Shown piece after piece: positions 9,115 to 17,671 of a DNA stretch of 64,000 bases. The position numbers and the translations under genes are program-made. Positions within the stretch are counted from its first letter, which is position 1, and each line of letters begins with the position of its first letter. The notes beneath the pieces are model-generated. The model ran no database searches and was not told the DNA's origin. It saw nothing but the letters and a program-made list of their open reading frames with translations. This DNA is from Planctomycetota bacterium (GTDB taxonomy: Bacteria > Planctomycetota > Planctomycetia > Gemmatales > Gemmataceae): NCBI GenBank assembly GCA_029777335.1, contig JAKOSN010000007.1, forward strand, positions 17,933-81,932, written 5' to 3'.

Positions 9115-10569
9115 TCAAATCCGCTTGAGCGGTTGACGCCGTTTTCTGGGTCGCTGTTCAACGGCGTGTGTTTCGGGAGCCAGAAAGCCGTGACTCAAAC
9201 TGGCCAGGCCGGCACCGAGCAGAATGAAGAAGGCCATCTGCGCCTGACGCGGCTCGACGCTCTCCTCGCGATCCGCGACGGCCAACGCCCTGGGGGGGGA
9301 CTGCTGGGGGGGAACCCAGTCGCCGAGTTCGAGCGCCTCGGCGGATACCACCTTCTGCTGCTCCTGTTGCGGAGCCGGCGGGGTGTCACGTCGCGCGAAG
9401 ACAGAGGGTCCCCTCTGCTCTTCGGCCGGGCTTACGCGTGGCGGACGTTCATCCTGGCGAGTCGTCGCCTCGCGCGGGGGCGCGCTCGGATTGGCGGCAC
9501 CTTCTTCCTCGCCCTCCTCCGCGTCGGGCTGAGCGAGCAAGGCCCGAACACGATCGCGCAGTCCCGGTCCGGCCCGCCGACGTTGCAGCACCTCGCGTTC
9601 GCTCTCCAGTGGCGGGTCGGTAAGATCGTCGTCCCCCTCCAGACTCTGAGCCAGGTCCTTTCCGGAAGAACCCTCTGAGGCCTTCCGTCCGCGCTGAGCG
9701 AGGTTGGCAGAGAGATCGTCGAGGTTCTCCAGCGCTTTCCCCTCCTCGATGGGGCCGGGAGTCAACTGTTGCAACTGCTGCGCGCTGAGCTTCTGTTGCC
9801 CTTGTTCCTGCTGTACCAGCAGAGCCGCCTCGGATTCGGCAATCCCTGCATTCGGGGAATGCGCCCCCTGCGAGGTAAACGTTGGCCCCTGCGAGGATGG
9901 GACAGGGATGCCAAAAGAGAAATCCCCATATCCGCCGCTGTACCCAATGCTCCCGACGCCGTAGGAGAAAGGCGAGGTTGGAGAGAGATAATCGAAACCA
10001 AAGCTGGGCGTGTAGGGAGGATAACCGTAATCGATGGGGAACTGTGTGGGCGCCTGGTAGATCGGAGTGATCTGTCCAGAGAGGAGCAGCGGCATCCCGT
10101 AGTAGCTGTAGAACGAGGGGAGACTGACCAGGATGGTCTGGGTGTAGGATTGCCCGGGAGCCAGACTACCCACCTGGATGGTCGCCAGATCAAAGGAGTA
10201 GCCGCCATACCCATACCCGTAGCCGCCGTATCCAAAAGGATCGAGGTAGCTCACTCCATAACCGGGGACACTCGCCTGCAAGGTCAGATTGCTTCCCCCC
10301 GAGGCGGCATTCCCAAGGTTGGTGACCGTGAAGGTCATCAGCGTCATGTTGCTCCCGTACCCGGGATAACCGTAATAGCTAAACGGATCGAAGTAGGGAA
10401 GCGAGGTCAGGTTGGTGATCTGAACGGAAGCACCAAGACCGGAGGAATCATAGGTGCCGTTGACGGGGGGCGAGTAGGCACCACTGAGAGGGTCGCTCAC
10501 CGGGTTGGTGCTGTTGAGCGCCAGCCGTTCTTCGAGTTGCTCCAGCTGCAATCGTGCTCGCTGTGGCAT
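9115..10569 (-). CDS. LExLExR-motif surface-type protein with C-terminal helix and basic tail
   Basis: Function unknown. The 484-residue protein has an N-terminal LQLEQLEERLALN motif (residues 7-19) of the kind found at the start of many planctomycete exported proteins. A Tyr/Gly/Ser/Pro-rich middle to about 250 includes an IQITNLTSLPYF... VTNLGNAASGGSNLTL stretch like a CARDB/DUF11-type adhesive domain. A charged, low-complexity linker (about 250-440) follows. The end is a hydrophobic helix MAFFILLGAGLASL and an Arg/Lys-rich tail EQRPRKRRQPLKRI. The neighbouring upstream gene has the same start and end signatures. ATG at 10569 is preceded by GGTGAGG; a TTG nine codons upstream is not preferred. 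Confidence 0.75.
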   Translation of the reverse strand: MPQRARLQLEQLEERLALNSTNPVSDPLSGAYSPPVNGTYDSSGLGASVQITNLTSLPYFDPFSYYGYPGYGSNMTLMTFTVTNLGNAASGGSNLTLQASVPGYGVSYLDPFGYGGYGYGYGGYSFDLATIQVGSLAPGQSYTQTILVSLPSFYSYYGMPLLLSGQITPIYQAPTQFPIDYGYPPYTPSFGFDYLSPTSPFSYGVGSIGYSGGYGDFSFGIPVPSSQGPTFTSQGAHSPNAGIAESEAALLVQQEQGQQKLSAQQLQQLTPGPIEEGKALENLDDLSANLAQRGRKASEGSSGKDLAQSLEGDDDLTDPPLESEREVLQRRRAGPGLRDRVRALLAQPDAEEGEEEGAANPSAPPREATTRQDERPPRVSPAEEQRGPSVFARRDTPPAPQQEQQKVVSAEALELGDWVPPQQSPPRALAVADREESVEPRQAQMAFFILLGAGLASLSHGFLAPETHAVEQRPRKRRQPLKRI

Positions 10570-10610
10570 CGGTGGTCTAACCTCACCTATTCGCAATGCG
10601 GGTCAGAATG

Positions 10611-10670
10611 GTCGGGAAACGTCTCCCGCCCCTCTATCCTGCACATACGGAGAGGCTGACGTTTCCCGAC
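10611..10670 (-). other. Long inverted repeat in the leader of the 9.1 kb surface protein gene
   Basis: Arms GTCGGGAAACGTC (10611-10623) and GACGTTTCCCGAC (10658-10670) match over 13 bp without a mismatch; inside them CCTCT/AGAGG (10631-10635/10651-10655) can extend the fold. It lies about 40 bases upstream of the start codon, so it could be a leader hairpin that controls translation or a protein-binding palindrome. Confidence 0.65.
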
Positions 10671-10713
10671 TGGAGAATCCTCCTTGACACCACACATCCA
10701 GGGCTAGCAGGAA

Positions 10714-10739
10714 GGGCGAGTCCCGGTTGGGACTCACCC
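10714..10739 (-). terminator. Hairpin after the 10.8 kb surface protein gene
   Basis: Inverted repeat GGGCGAGTCCC / GGGACTCACCC with one mismatch and a 4-base loop, 45 bases past the stop codon at 10784. No T run follows on the minus strand. Confidence 0.5.
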
Positions 10740-10783
10740 GGCATGGCAGACATACGGCGAGTCCGCCCGCCACGCCCCTCCTG

Positions 10784-12295
10784 TCAGATGCGATCGAGGC
10801 TCAGACGACGACGGTATTGCCGTTGCTCGGTCGAACGCCGGGCACCGGGTTCGGGTCGTGAGCCAAAGATCGACAACCCAGTTCCCACCAGGACAAAGAG
10901 AGCATTGCGCAGATTAAGGCTTCCATTGGCGAGATGCGCCTCGGCCACCACCTGCTGCTGCAAAGCATGCCCCTCTTCCAGCTCGGGGAGGAGGAGGTTT
11001 GCGCCGGGTGCGACCGGGACATGCGCTGAGGTACGGGCAACGACCGACGGTCTCTCGTTCCGCTCAGGCGCTGTGGCAACCAGGGCCGACGGGGGCTTCG
11101 GCGAGGCGTTCTCCTCTCGGGGGTCCTGCGCGGGGGTGTGCTCGGTGACCGCGTTGGGAGGCAGTTGGTCCTGGTTGGGCGATTGCTCGTTGGAGAAGGC
11201 GACCGTTTGCTGGTTTCCCTCGTCGTGGTTCCCCTCGCTGCGCGCCACGCTGGCGGGGGATTCCGACGGCGGGGCGGACGCGGCAAGTGCCTGGTTCATC
11301 GCCGTCGCCAACGCGACCTCCGAGGCAACCTCGGCGGCCGACACACTGGCGAGCGCGGGATCCAAACGCGGAGGAACAAGCGCCAGGGGTGAATCCTGTT
11401 GCTTCTCCGGCGATTTGTTCTGTTGCGGCACCCCGGCCGGGGTTTGATCCTGCTGGGGATTCGCAGGGGGAGCAGAAGTGTTGGGCTGATTCTGTTGCGG
11501 CGTCTGCGGCGTCGTTGGGGTGGTGTTCGCCGGCGGCTGTTCGGTGGGCTGATCCCCCGGAGTTGTGGTGACCGTGCCAGACGTCGAGGTGCTGGGAGTG
11601 CCCATCAGGCTTGGATCGCCGGGACCACTTATCGGGATCACACTGCGCCCCGACGAGAGAGGGGTATACGCGGACGCCCCGTAGAGCGGATTGGAGTACT
11701 GGCCCATCAAGCGGTTCTGGGCGAGCAAATTCCCGAGCGCGAGTTGCGCAGGGGGGGTGGTCGGAGCCGTCACTGTCTGCTGCTGAACCTGATTCTGCCC
11801 CATCGCAATGCTGAGCTGTTGCACCGAGGTGGAATCCCCACCCAGAATGTTCAATCGCCCGGTAACCGGAATGCTGATGCCGCGCACAGCCGAGTTATTT
11901 GCAAGCGATATCGCCTCAAGCGTCTGGTTGCTGGCAGTGTTCACCAGGACCCGACTGCCAAATGTGTTCGTGGGGACATTGTCCCCACTGGTAGGCGTTT
12001 TCTCCACGGCCACGCCCGTTCCGGCGCCGTCGGCAACGGTGTCGGAACTTATCGGTGTCGAGTCCAGTTCTCGCAATCCGCGCGCTTCAACGATGCCCGA
12101 GGTGGTTGTTGTGATTGCCGCCCGAGTGGAGGACACGATTCCCCGAACCGTCCCCCGACCCGAGGAGGTATCCCCTGCCTGGGTGTTATTATTCCCGAGC
12201 ACATTGGCAGCCAGGGCTTCCCCGCCCAGGGGAACGGCACTTGGGGCAGTCCGATCTTCGAGATTTTCCAGTAGTAGATTGGCTCGTTTGCGCAT
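10784..12295 (-). CDS. LExLExR-motif surface-type protein, paralogue of the next gene
   Basis: Function unknown. The 503-residue protein starts MRKRANLLLENLEDRTAPSAV (motif at residues 8-16), followed by a Thr/Ser/Asn-rich region, a Pro/Gln/Thr low-complexity linker (about 210-390), a charged region, and a C-terminal hydrophobic helix ALFVLVGTGLSIFG with tail EQRQYRRRLSLDRI. The last 14 residues line up with the neighbour's tail at E,Q,R, the basic triplet, L, R and I, while the middle parts do not resemble each other, which points to a shared sorting or anchoring signal rather than recent duplication. ATG at 12295 is preceded by GGCGGAG; a GTG five codons upstream is less likely. It is divergent from the ECF sigma gene. 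Confidence 0.75.
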   Translation of the reverse strand: MRKRANLLLENLEDRTAPSAVPLGGEALAANVLGNNNTQAGDTSSGRGTVRGIVSSTRAAITTTTSGIVEARGLRELDSTPISSDTVADGAGTGVAVEKTPTSGDNVPTNTFGSRVLVNTASNQTLEAISLANNSAVRGISIPVTGRLNILGGDSTSVQQLSIAMGQNQVQQQTVTAPTTPPAQLALGNLLAQNRLMGQYSNPLYGASAYTPLSSGRSVIPISGPGDPSLMGTPSTSTSGTVTTTPGDQPTEQPPANTTPTTPQTPQQNQPNTSAPPANPQQDQTPAGVPQQNKSPEKQQDSPLALVPPRLDPALASVSAAEVASEVALATAMNQALAASAPPSESPASVARSEGNHDEGNQQTVAFSNEQSPNQDQLPPNAVTEHTPAQDPREENASPKPPSALVATAPERNERPSVVARTSAHVPVAPGANLLLPELEEGHALQQQVVAEAHLANGSLNLRNALFVLVGTGLSIFGSRPEPGARRSTEQRQYRRRLSLDRI

Positions 12296-12536
12296 GGATC
12301 GCTCCGCCACGATGCGTTGGGCACACCGTTCAATGTCTGCTCTGAACGCAAATCAGACTCATCCCCCGTGTCTCTGATGGTATATGAGGACGAAGCCTCC
12401 TCTGCCGACATGCCACGAGCAAAAATTTTTGGTCCCAGAAAAGATTTTTCCTCCGAATGCACCTCCCGCTGGCATCCGGGCGCCGGATATGGTACCATCC
12501 CAGTTAATCCCTGAAGACCGCCGACGAGGACGAACG

Positions 12537-13127
12537 ATGTCATCATCGGAATCGTTTCACGACCTGCAAACGCGCCTCTGCGCTGGGGACGACGCAGCCG
12601 CAACCGAGGTGTTTCGCCGCTATGCGCAGCGCCTCGTGGCGCTGGCCCGCTGTCGCCTCGACGAACGGCTACGCCAGAAGATCGATCCAGAAGATGTAGT
12701 TCAGTCCGTCTTTCGGAGTTTTTTTGTCCGCTGCCTCGACGGTCGCTTCGACTTTGCCCATCCCGATAATCTCTGGAGCTTGCTGGTTCGCTTCACGATC
12801 TTCAAGTGCTGTCAACGCAGTGATCATTTTCAGGCGGCCTGTCGCGATGTTCGCCGGGAGGTCGCGACCGGCACCGAGGCCGCCACCTTGACGGTCGCGG
12901 AGATTGTCGATCTCGAACCCGGCCCCGAGGAGGTCGTCCTGGTCACGGACACCGTCGAGGAGGTGATGCGCCGTCTCGATTCCCCCTTGCAGCGCAAAAT
13001 CTTCGAACTGAGCTTGCAGGGCCACTCCGTGGCAGAGATCAGTGCGCAGGTTGGCTACTACGAGAAGGGTGTGGAACGGGTGCGGCGCAAGATCCGCCTT
13101 CTCCTGGAACAGATGGGAGAATCCTAG
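12537..13127 (+). CDS. ECF-type RNA polymerase sigma factor
   Basis: This 196-residue protein has sigma region 2 near residues 10-85 (DAAATEVFRRYAQRLVALARCRLDERLR, then DPEDVVQSVFRSFFVR) and region 4 near 140-190 (RRLDSPLQRKIFELSLQGHSVAEISAQVG). The region-2 form with DPEDVVQSVF is common in planctomycete sigma factors paired with Ser/Thr kinases. The kinase gene begins 20 bases downstream, so the pair is likely one operon and the kinase may act on the sigma factor or its pathway. ATG at 12537 follows GAGGACGA. No anti-sigma gene is present. Confidence 0.9.
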   Translation: MSSSESFHDLQTRLCAGDDAAATEVFRRYAQRLVALARCRLDERLRQKIDPEDVVQSVFRSFFVRCLDGRFDFAHPDNLWSLLVRFTIFKCCQRSDHFQAACRDVRREVATGTEAATLTVAEIVDLEPGPEEVVLVTDTVEEVMRRLDSPLQRKIFELSLQGHSVAEISAQVGYYEKGVERVRRKIRLLLEQMGES

Positions 13128-13147
13128 AAGGAGCTCCGTTCGCCCTC

Positions 13148-16100
13148 ATGGATACCCTGGAATGTCATCTGGAATCGTTCCACCAGGCGCTGCATCGCGG
13201 TGAGCGCCCGGAGTTGACCGCCTTTCTTCCTCCCGGTCCGCCACGGCACGACATTCTGATTGAACTGGCCCATGCCGATCTCGAATATCGTCTGAAACAC
13301 AGCGAACCCGTCTCCGCCGCCGACTATCTCACTCGCTATCCGGAACTCAAGGAATATCCCGAGGCCGTCGCGGAACTGGAGGCTGCCGAACGCAAGTTTC
13401 GAGAACGGGCCCGTGCGGTTACCCTGGACGGCAAGACCTCGATCGAGTTCAACCTGTCGCCGCGTCCCTGGCCCACCATCCCCGGCTACGAAATTCAGGG
13501 CGAACTGGGACGGGGCGGGATGAGCGTGGTCTACCGCGCCTGGCAGTTTCGCCTCAACCGAGTCGTGGCCCTGAAGATGTTGCGCAGCGGCGAGCAGGCC
13601 GGGCCGGCGGAGCTGGTCCGGTTGCTGAGCGAGGCCGAAACGGTTGCGCAACTCAAGCATCCCAACATTGTGCAGATCCACGAGATCGGCCAGTTTAACG
13701 GTCTTCCTTATCTCACTCTGGAACTGTGCGAGGGTGGCACCCTGGCCGATGCCCTCCGGGGAGAACCGCTCCCTGTCGAGGAGTCGATTCCGTTGATGAT
13801 CACGCTGGCGCGAACGATCCACGCGGCCCACCAGCGCGGGATCATCCATCGCGATCTGAAGCCAGCGAATGTGCTGCTCGCCACCGACGGTTCCTCTCCG
13901 GCAGAGGCCGCGTCGGTGCCAGGCAACGGCGACGGCACCGCCCCCCCCCCTGCGGTCCGAGGGATTCCCAAGATCTCCGACTTCGGCCTCGCCAAATCGC
14001 TCGATGGCGGCAAGGGATTAACCCTGTCCGGGGCGCTCCTGGGCACCCCCAGCTACATGGCCCCGGAGCAGGCCCAAAGCAAATCCCGCCTCATCAGCCC
14101 TGCGACCGATGTATATTCCCTGGGGGCTATTTTTTACGAGATGCTGACCGGGCGCCCGCCTTTCAAGGCAGCAACCATCGCCGATACCGTCCTGCAGGTC
14201 CTCCACGAGGAAGCTCCCTCGCTGCACTCGGTCAACCGACGCATTCCTCGCGACCTGGTTATCATCTGCGAAAAATGTCTCTCCAAGGATCCGGCCCATC
14301 GCTACAGTAGTGCGCTGGCGCTGGCGGAGGATCTCGAACGCTACCAGCGCCGTGAACCGATCCATGCGCGCCCCGCCTCCACACCTGAACGCATCCTCAA
14401 ATGGACCTCGCGACATCCCTACGTCGCCGTTCAGATGGCGATGGCTTCGATCCTGGCGCTGCTGGTTATCGCGGGGCTCTTCTGGCATGGTCAGGTCTTG
14501 AAAAGTGCCTTCGAGGAAGCCAATCGCGATCGCAACTCCCTGGCCGACATGCTCCGGCTCGAAATCGAACGCAATCGCGAAGATGCCGAGAACCAGCGCT
14601 ATGCTTCGGATCTGCGCCTCGCTCATGAGATGCTGCGCGCGGGGGATCTGCCACGGCTGGATGATCTGCTCCTGCGCTATCTCCCCCAGCGCAGCAACGG
14701 CGTGGACCGTCGCGGCTTTGAGTGGCATTATCTCGAACGGTTCCGTGTCCACCGCTTTCAGCAATGGCGCGGCCATCGCTCGGAGCCAGTTCTGCTGGCG
14801 TTCACCCCGGACGGGCGCTATCTGGTGACCGCTTCCTACAGCCAGGAGCCACGCTGTTGTCGGCTGTGGGATCTGCACCAAGGCGATCCGCTTACTCCGC
14901 TCTGGAGTATTCCTCTCCCGGCGGATGTGATCACGCGTCGGCGCGTGGCGGCACTCTCCCCCGATGGAGTGGTCGTTGCACTGGTGGGTGACGCGCACAC
15001 GGTGGTTCTCGTCGATCGGGCGACCGGGAAAGAACGCTGGCGTTATTCGATCGAGGGAGCCCGAAGCCTGGCCTTCACTCCCAACAGTCGGCAGCTCGCC
15101 ATTGGAGGTGTTCAGGCAATCACCTTCGTCGACGTGGCGACCGGTCGACGGCACCACACCTCACCGCCCTTACCCGAGGCGACAGGAGAACTGGCCTTCT
15201 CCCCCGAGGGCACTCAGCTGGCAGTGGTGGCCGGCACCCGGGTATTTCTGCTCGACCTGGTCAAGGAAGGGGCGCCGATTGAGTTAGTCCAGGGAAACGT
15301 GGTTCACGATATCGCCTGGTCGCGCTCGGGGCGCTGGCTGGCGATCACCGCCGAGGAAGTCCTCACCCTCTGGGATGCGGCTCAGGGTGGGATTGCGGTG
15401 CAGGATTCCCTCCATCGCGGACCTCTATATGCCGTGAGTTTCAGTCCCCACGAGGACGCGGTGGTTACCGGGGGAAGCGACGGGCAGGTTTTCTGGTGGA
15501 GTCTCGATACGCTGGAACTCCTGGGCCACGCTCGCTGGCAAACGCAGGACATCACCTCGCTGACCTTCACCCCGGATGGCAAACGACTCGCCGCCGGCGC
15601 CTCGGATGGCTCCCTTACCCTGATGGAAGCCCAGCTGACTCGTCAGATCCAGCGCTTGCGCCCCAGCCTCCAGGCCACCGCACCGCTGGCGTTTTCTCAG
15701 GATGGCAAGTGGATCGCTGTGGCCGATCGCTCTCGGGCGGTCTGGCTGCTTGATTCCCAGACAGGGCGGCCACTCCTCCGACTGCCACGCCATCTCCAGG
15801 GAGTCGCCCACCTGACCTTTGTGCCAGGCAGCACGCCGGAGCAACCGCCTCTGCTGGCGACGATCCATCGGGGCGACAGTCGGATCACCTTGTGGGACCC
15901 CACCACGGGCAAACTGGTACGAACCTGGGCGGCCGGCTCGGTGCGATTGTGCGGCCTGGCTTCCGCCGCGACAGGAGGGCGGTTTGCAACCGCGGGGGAC
16001 CAGGGTCGGATTCGCCTGTGGGATGTCTCCACAGGGATCGTGCGTACCCTGATGCATGGCAAGACCGAGGTCCATGCACTGGCCTGGTCCCCCGATGGGG

Positions 16101-17650
16101 AGCGTCTCCTCTCGGTGGGATACGATCGCACTCTCAAGCTGTGGGATGTCTCGGCTGGAGCCACCAGCGAGCAACCTCTCCATCAGCGAACCCTGGGCAC
16201 GCAGATTCGCGCCCTGGCCTACGCCCCCAATGGAAGAACGGTTCTGACCGCGGAGGAGGGAGGCACGGTACGGGTCTGGCAGGCTGCCACCCTGCAACCC
16301 GATGCCCACCCCGTCCTGATCGAGCAAGGTCCCGTTCTCCAGAGTCTGCTCTTTGCCCCACAGGGCGGCCGTCTTTTGATGGTAACCCAGGGAAATGTGG
16401 TTTCCTGCTGGGATTATGCGCATCGTGAGCTTCAGTGGGAGGTCGCTGATAGTCTCTCGCGCAACTGGTCCAGCCGCTGGTCGGCGATGCAGTGGAGTCC
16501 GGACGGCAAGAGCGTGGGCGTGGTGCGCCCCGATGGGACCTTTGAGATCTGGTCCATCCCTTATTTCAAGACCCTTGCGCCACCAGCCCAGCCGACCGGG
16601 CCGATTCGCTCCCTGGTCTTTGACGTTTCGGGCAAGAGGCTTCTCACCCTGAGTGAACTGCGCGATACGCAGGTGACGTTTCTGCAACGGCTCACCGTCC
16701 CCGTTCCGGGTTTTCACGATATGCGCCAGCATGTGCTTCTGCAGCGGACGGCAACCGACTGTCTGCGTTGCTGGGATGTCGCCTCGGGCACGCAACAGCC
16801 GATGTTTGCCGGTCCACGGACACTCTCCGGGGGCACCATTCTGGCCCGGGCGCCTCGTCAGGATGTGATCGCGGTTGGCGGCGAGGACGGCAGCATCCGG
16901 TTCTGGGACCTGGCGACAGGGAAGGAACTCCAGCGTCTGCATGGAAGTCAGGCGGCCCAAACCTACTCTGCGATGATCGAACGAACCCTCAAGCACTGGA
17001 CCGCCTTGAAGCCGATCTATCCGGAGAGTGTGCAAGGAATCGCCTTTTCACCCTCGGGACGCTGGTTTCTCAGCGTGAGCACGAAGGGGTTAGTCCGCGT
17101 CTGGGAGGTGGCTGGCTGGCGGCTGATGTGGGAACTCGATCTGCACCAGCAAGGACGTGAGCGCACCTGCTGGGCGGGGTTCACCGCAACCAACGAGGTC
17201 CTCCTGGTGCAGGGAGCGCAGGTCCGCTTTCTCGATCCGCGCGACCGTTCGCCGACGCGCGCTCCGCTGGGCGATCCCAACGGGATTCCGTTCACGGGAG
17301 TGGCTGTCAGTCCCGACGGCTGCATGGTGGCGACCGCGAATCGCGATCGCATTATCCAGTTGTGGGATCTCAAAAATCGCCAGACACGAACGATGCTGGG
17401 GCATCGGGAAGCGATCACTGCCCTGGCCTTTGCGCGCGATGGCCGTACGTTGGCCTCCGCAAGCGAGGATCGAACGGTACGTCTGTGGAGTATTCTCGCT
17501 GCCCAGGAGGTTGCCATTCTCGATGGGCATCGTGGGGTGGTGTGGGCACTGGCCTTCTCTCCCGATGGAACGATTCTGGCGAGTGGGGGACAGACACCGG
17601 ATCACACGGGCGAGGTGCTACTGTGGAATTGTGCCCGCCCACCGCAGTAG
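13148..17650 (+). CDS. Transmembrane Ser/Thr protein kinase with WD40 propellers
   Basis: This 1500-residue protein has an N-terminal helical region with the DYLTRYPEL element common in planctomycete kinases (about 50-70), a canonical kinase domain at about 114-390 (GRGGMSVVY loop near 120, VALK Lys near 144, HRDLKPAN near 233, DFG near 278, APEQ further on), one membrane helix near 424-446, and then about 950 residues of WD40 repeats (LAFTPDGRYL... RLWD) ending in the ILDGHRGVVWALAFSPDG type. The kinase lies inside the cell and the propellers probably outside. It follows the sigma gene by 20 bases. A run of ten C (13941-13950) lies between the HRD and DFG motifs and could cause slippage or assembly error. 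Confidence 0.92.
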   Translation: MDTLECHLESFHQALHRGERPELTAFLPPGPPRHDILIELAHADLEYRLKHSEPVSAADYLTRYPELKEYPEAVAELEAAERKFRERARAVTLDGKTSIEFNLSPRPWPTIPGYEIQGELGRGGMSVVYRAWQFRLNRVVALKMLRSGEQAGPAELVRLLSEAETVAQLKHPNIVQIHEIGQFNGLPYLTLELCEGGTLADALRGEPLPVEESIPLMITLARTIHAAHQRGIIHRDLKPANVLLATDGSSPAEAASVPGNGDGTAPPPAVRGIPKISDFGLAKSLDGGKGLTLSGALLGTPSYMAPEQAQSKSRLISPATDVYSLGAIFYEMLTGRPPFKAATIADTVLQVLHEEAPSLHSVNRRIPRDLVIICEKCLSKDPAHRYSSALALAEDLERYQRREPIHARPASTPERILKWTSRHPYVAVQMAMASILALLVIAGLFWHGQVLKSAFEEANRDRNSLADMLRLEIERNREDAENQRYASDLRLAHEMLRAGDLPRLDDLLLRYLPQRSNGVDRRGFEWHYLERFRVHRFQQWRGHRSEPVLLAFTPDGRYLVTASYSQEPRCCRLWDLHQGDPLTPLWSIPLPADVITRRRVAALSPDGVVVALVGDAHTVVLVDRATGKERWRYSIEGARSLAFTPNSRQLAIGGVQAITFVDVATGRRHHTSPPLPEATGELAFSPEGTQLAVVAGTRVFLLDLVKEGAPIELVQGNVVHDIAWSRSGRWLAITAEEVLTLWDAAQGGIAVQDSLHRGPLYAVSFSPHEDAVVTGGSDGQVFWWSLDTLELLGHARWQTQDITSLTFTPDGKRLAAGASDGSLTLMEAQLTRQIQRLRPSLQATAPLAFSQDGKWIAVADRSRAVWLLDSQTGRPLLRLPRHLQGVAHLTFVPGSTPEQPPLLATIHRGDSRITLWDPTTGKLVRTWAAGSVRLCGLASAATGGRFATAGDQGRIRLWDVSTGIVRTLMHGKTEVHALAWSPDGERLLSVGYDRTLKLWDVSAGATSEQPLHQRTLGTQIRALAYAPNGRTVLTAEEGGTVRVWQAATLQPDAHPVLIEQGPVLQSLLFAPQGGRLLMVTQGNVVSCWDYAHRELQWEVADSLSRNWSSRWSAMQWSPDGKSVGVVRPDGTFEIWSIPYFKTLAPPAQPTGPIRSLVFDVSGKRLLTLSELRDTQVTFLQRLTVPVPGFHDMRQHVLLQRTATDCLRCWDVASGTQQPMFAGPRTLSGGTILARAPRQDVIAVGGEDGSIRFWDLATGKELQRLHGSQAAQTYSAMIERTLKHWTALKPIYPESVQGIAFSPSGRWFLSVSTKGLVRVWEVAGWRLMWELDLHQQGRERTCWAGFTATNEVLLVQGAQVRFLDPRDRSPTRAPLGDPNGIPFTGVAVSPDGCMVATANRDRIIQLWDLKNRQTRTMLGHREAITALAFARDGRTLASASEDRTVRLWSILAAQEVAILDGHRGVVWALAFSPDGTILASGGQTPDHTGEVLLWNCARPPQ

Positions 17651-17671
17651 ATTTTCACACCAGAAGTCCGC

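Noticed and set aside
15425..17035. 536-codon minus-strand frame inside the WD40 kinase gene
   Set aside because: Antisense shadow over the WD40 repeats; no ribosome site or domain.
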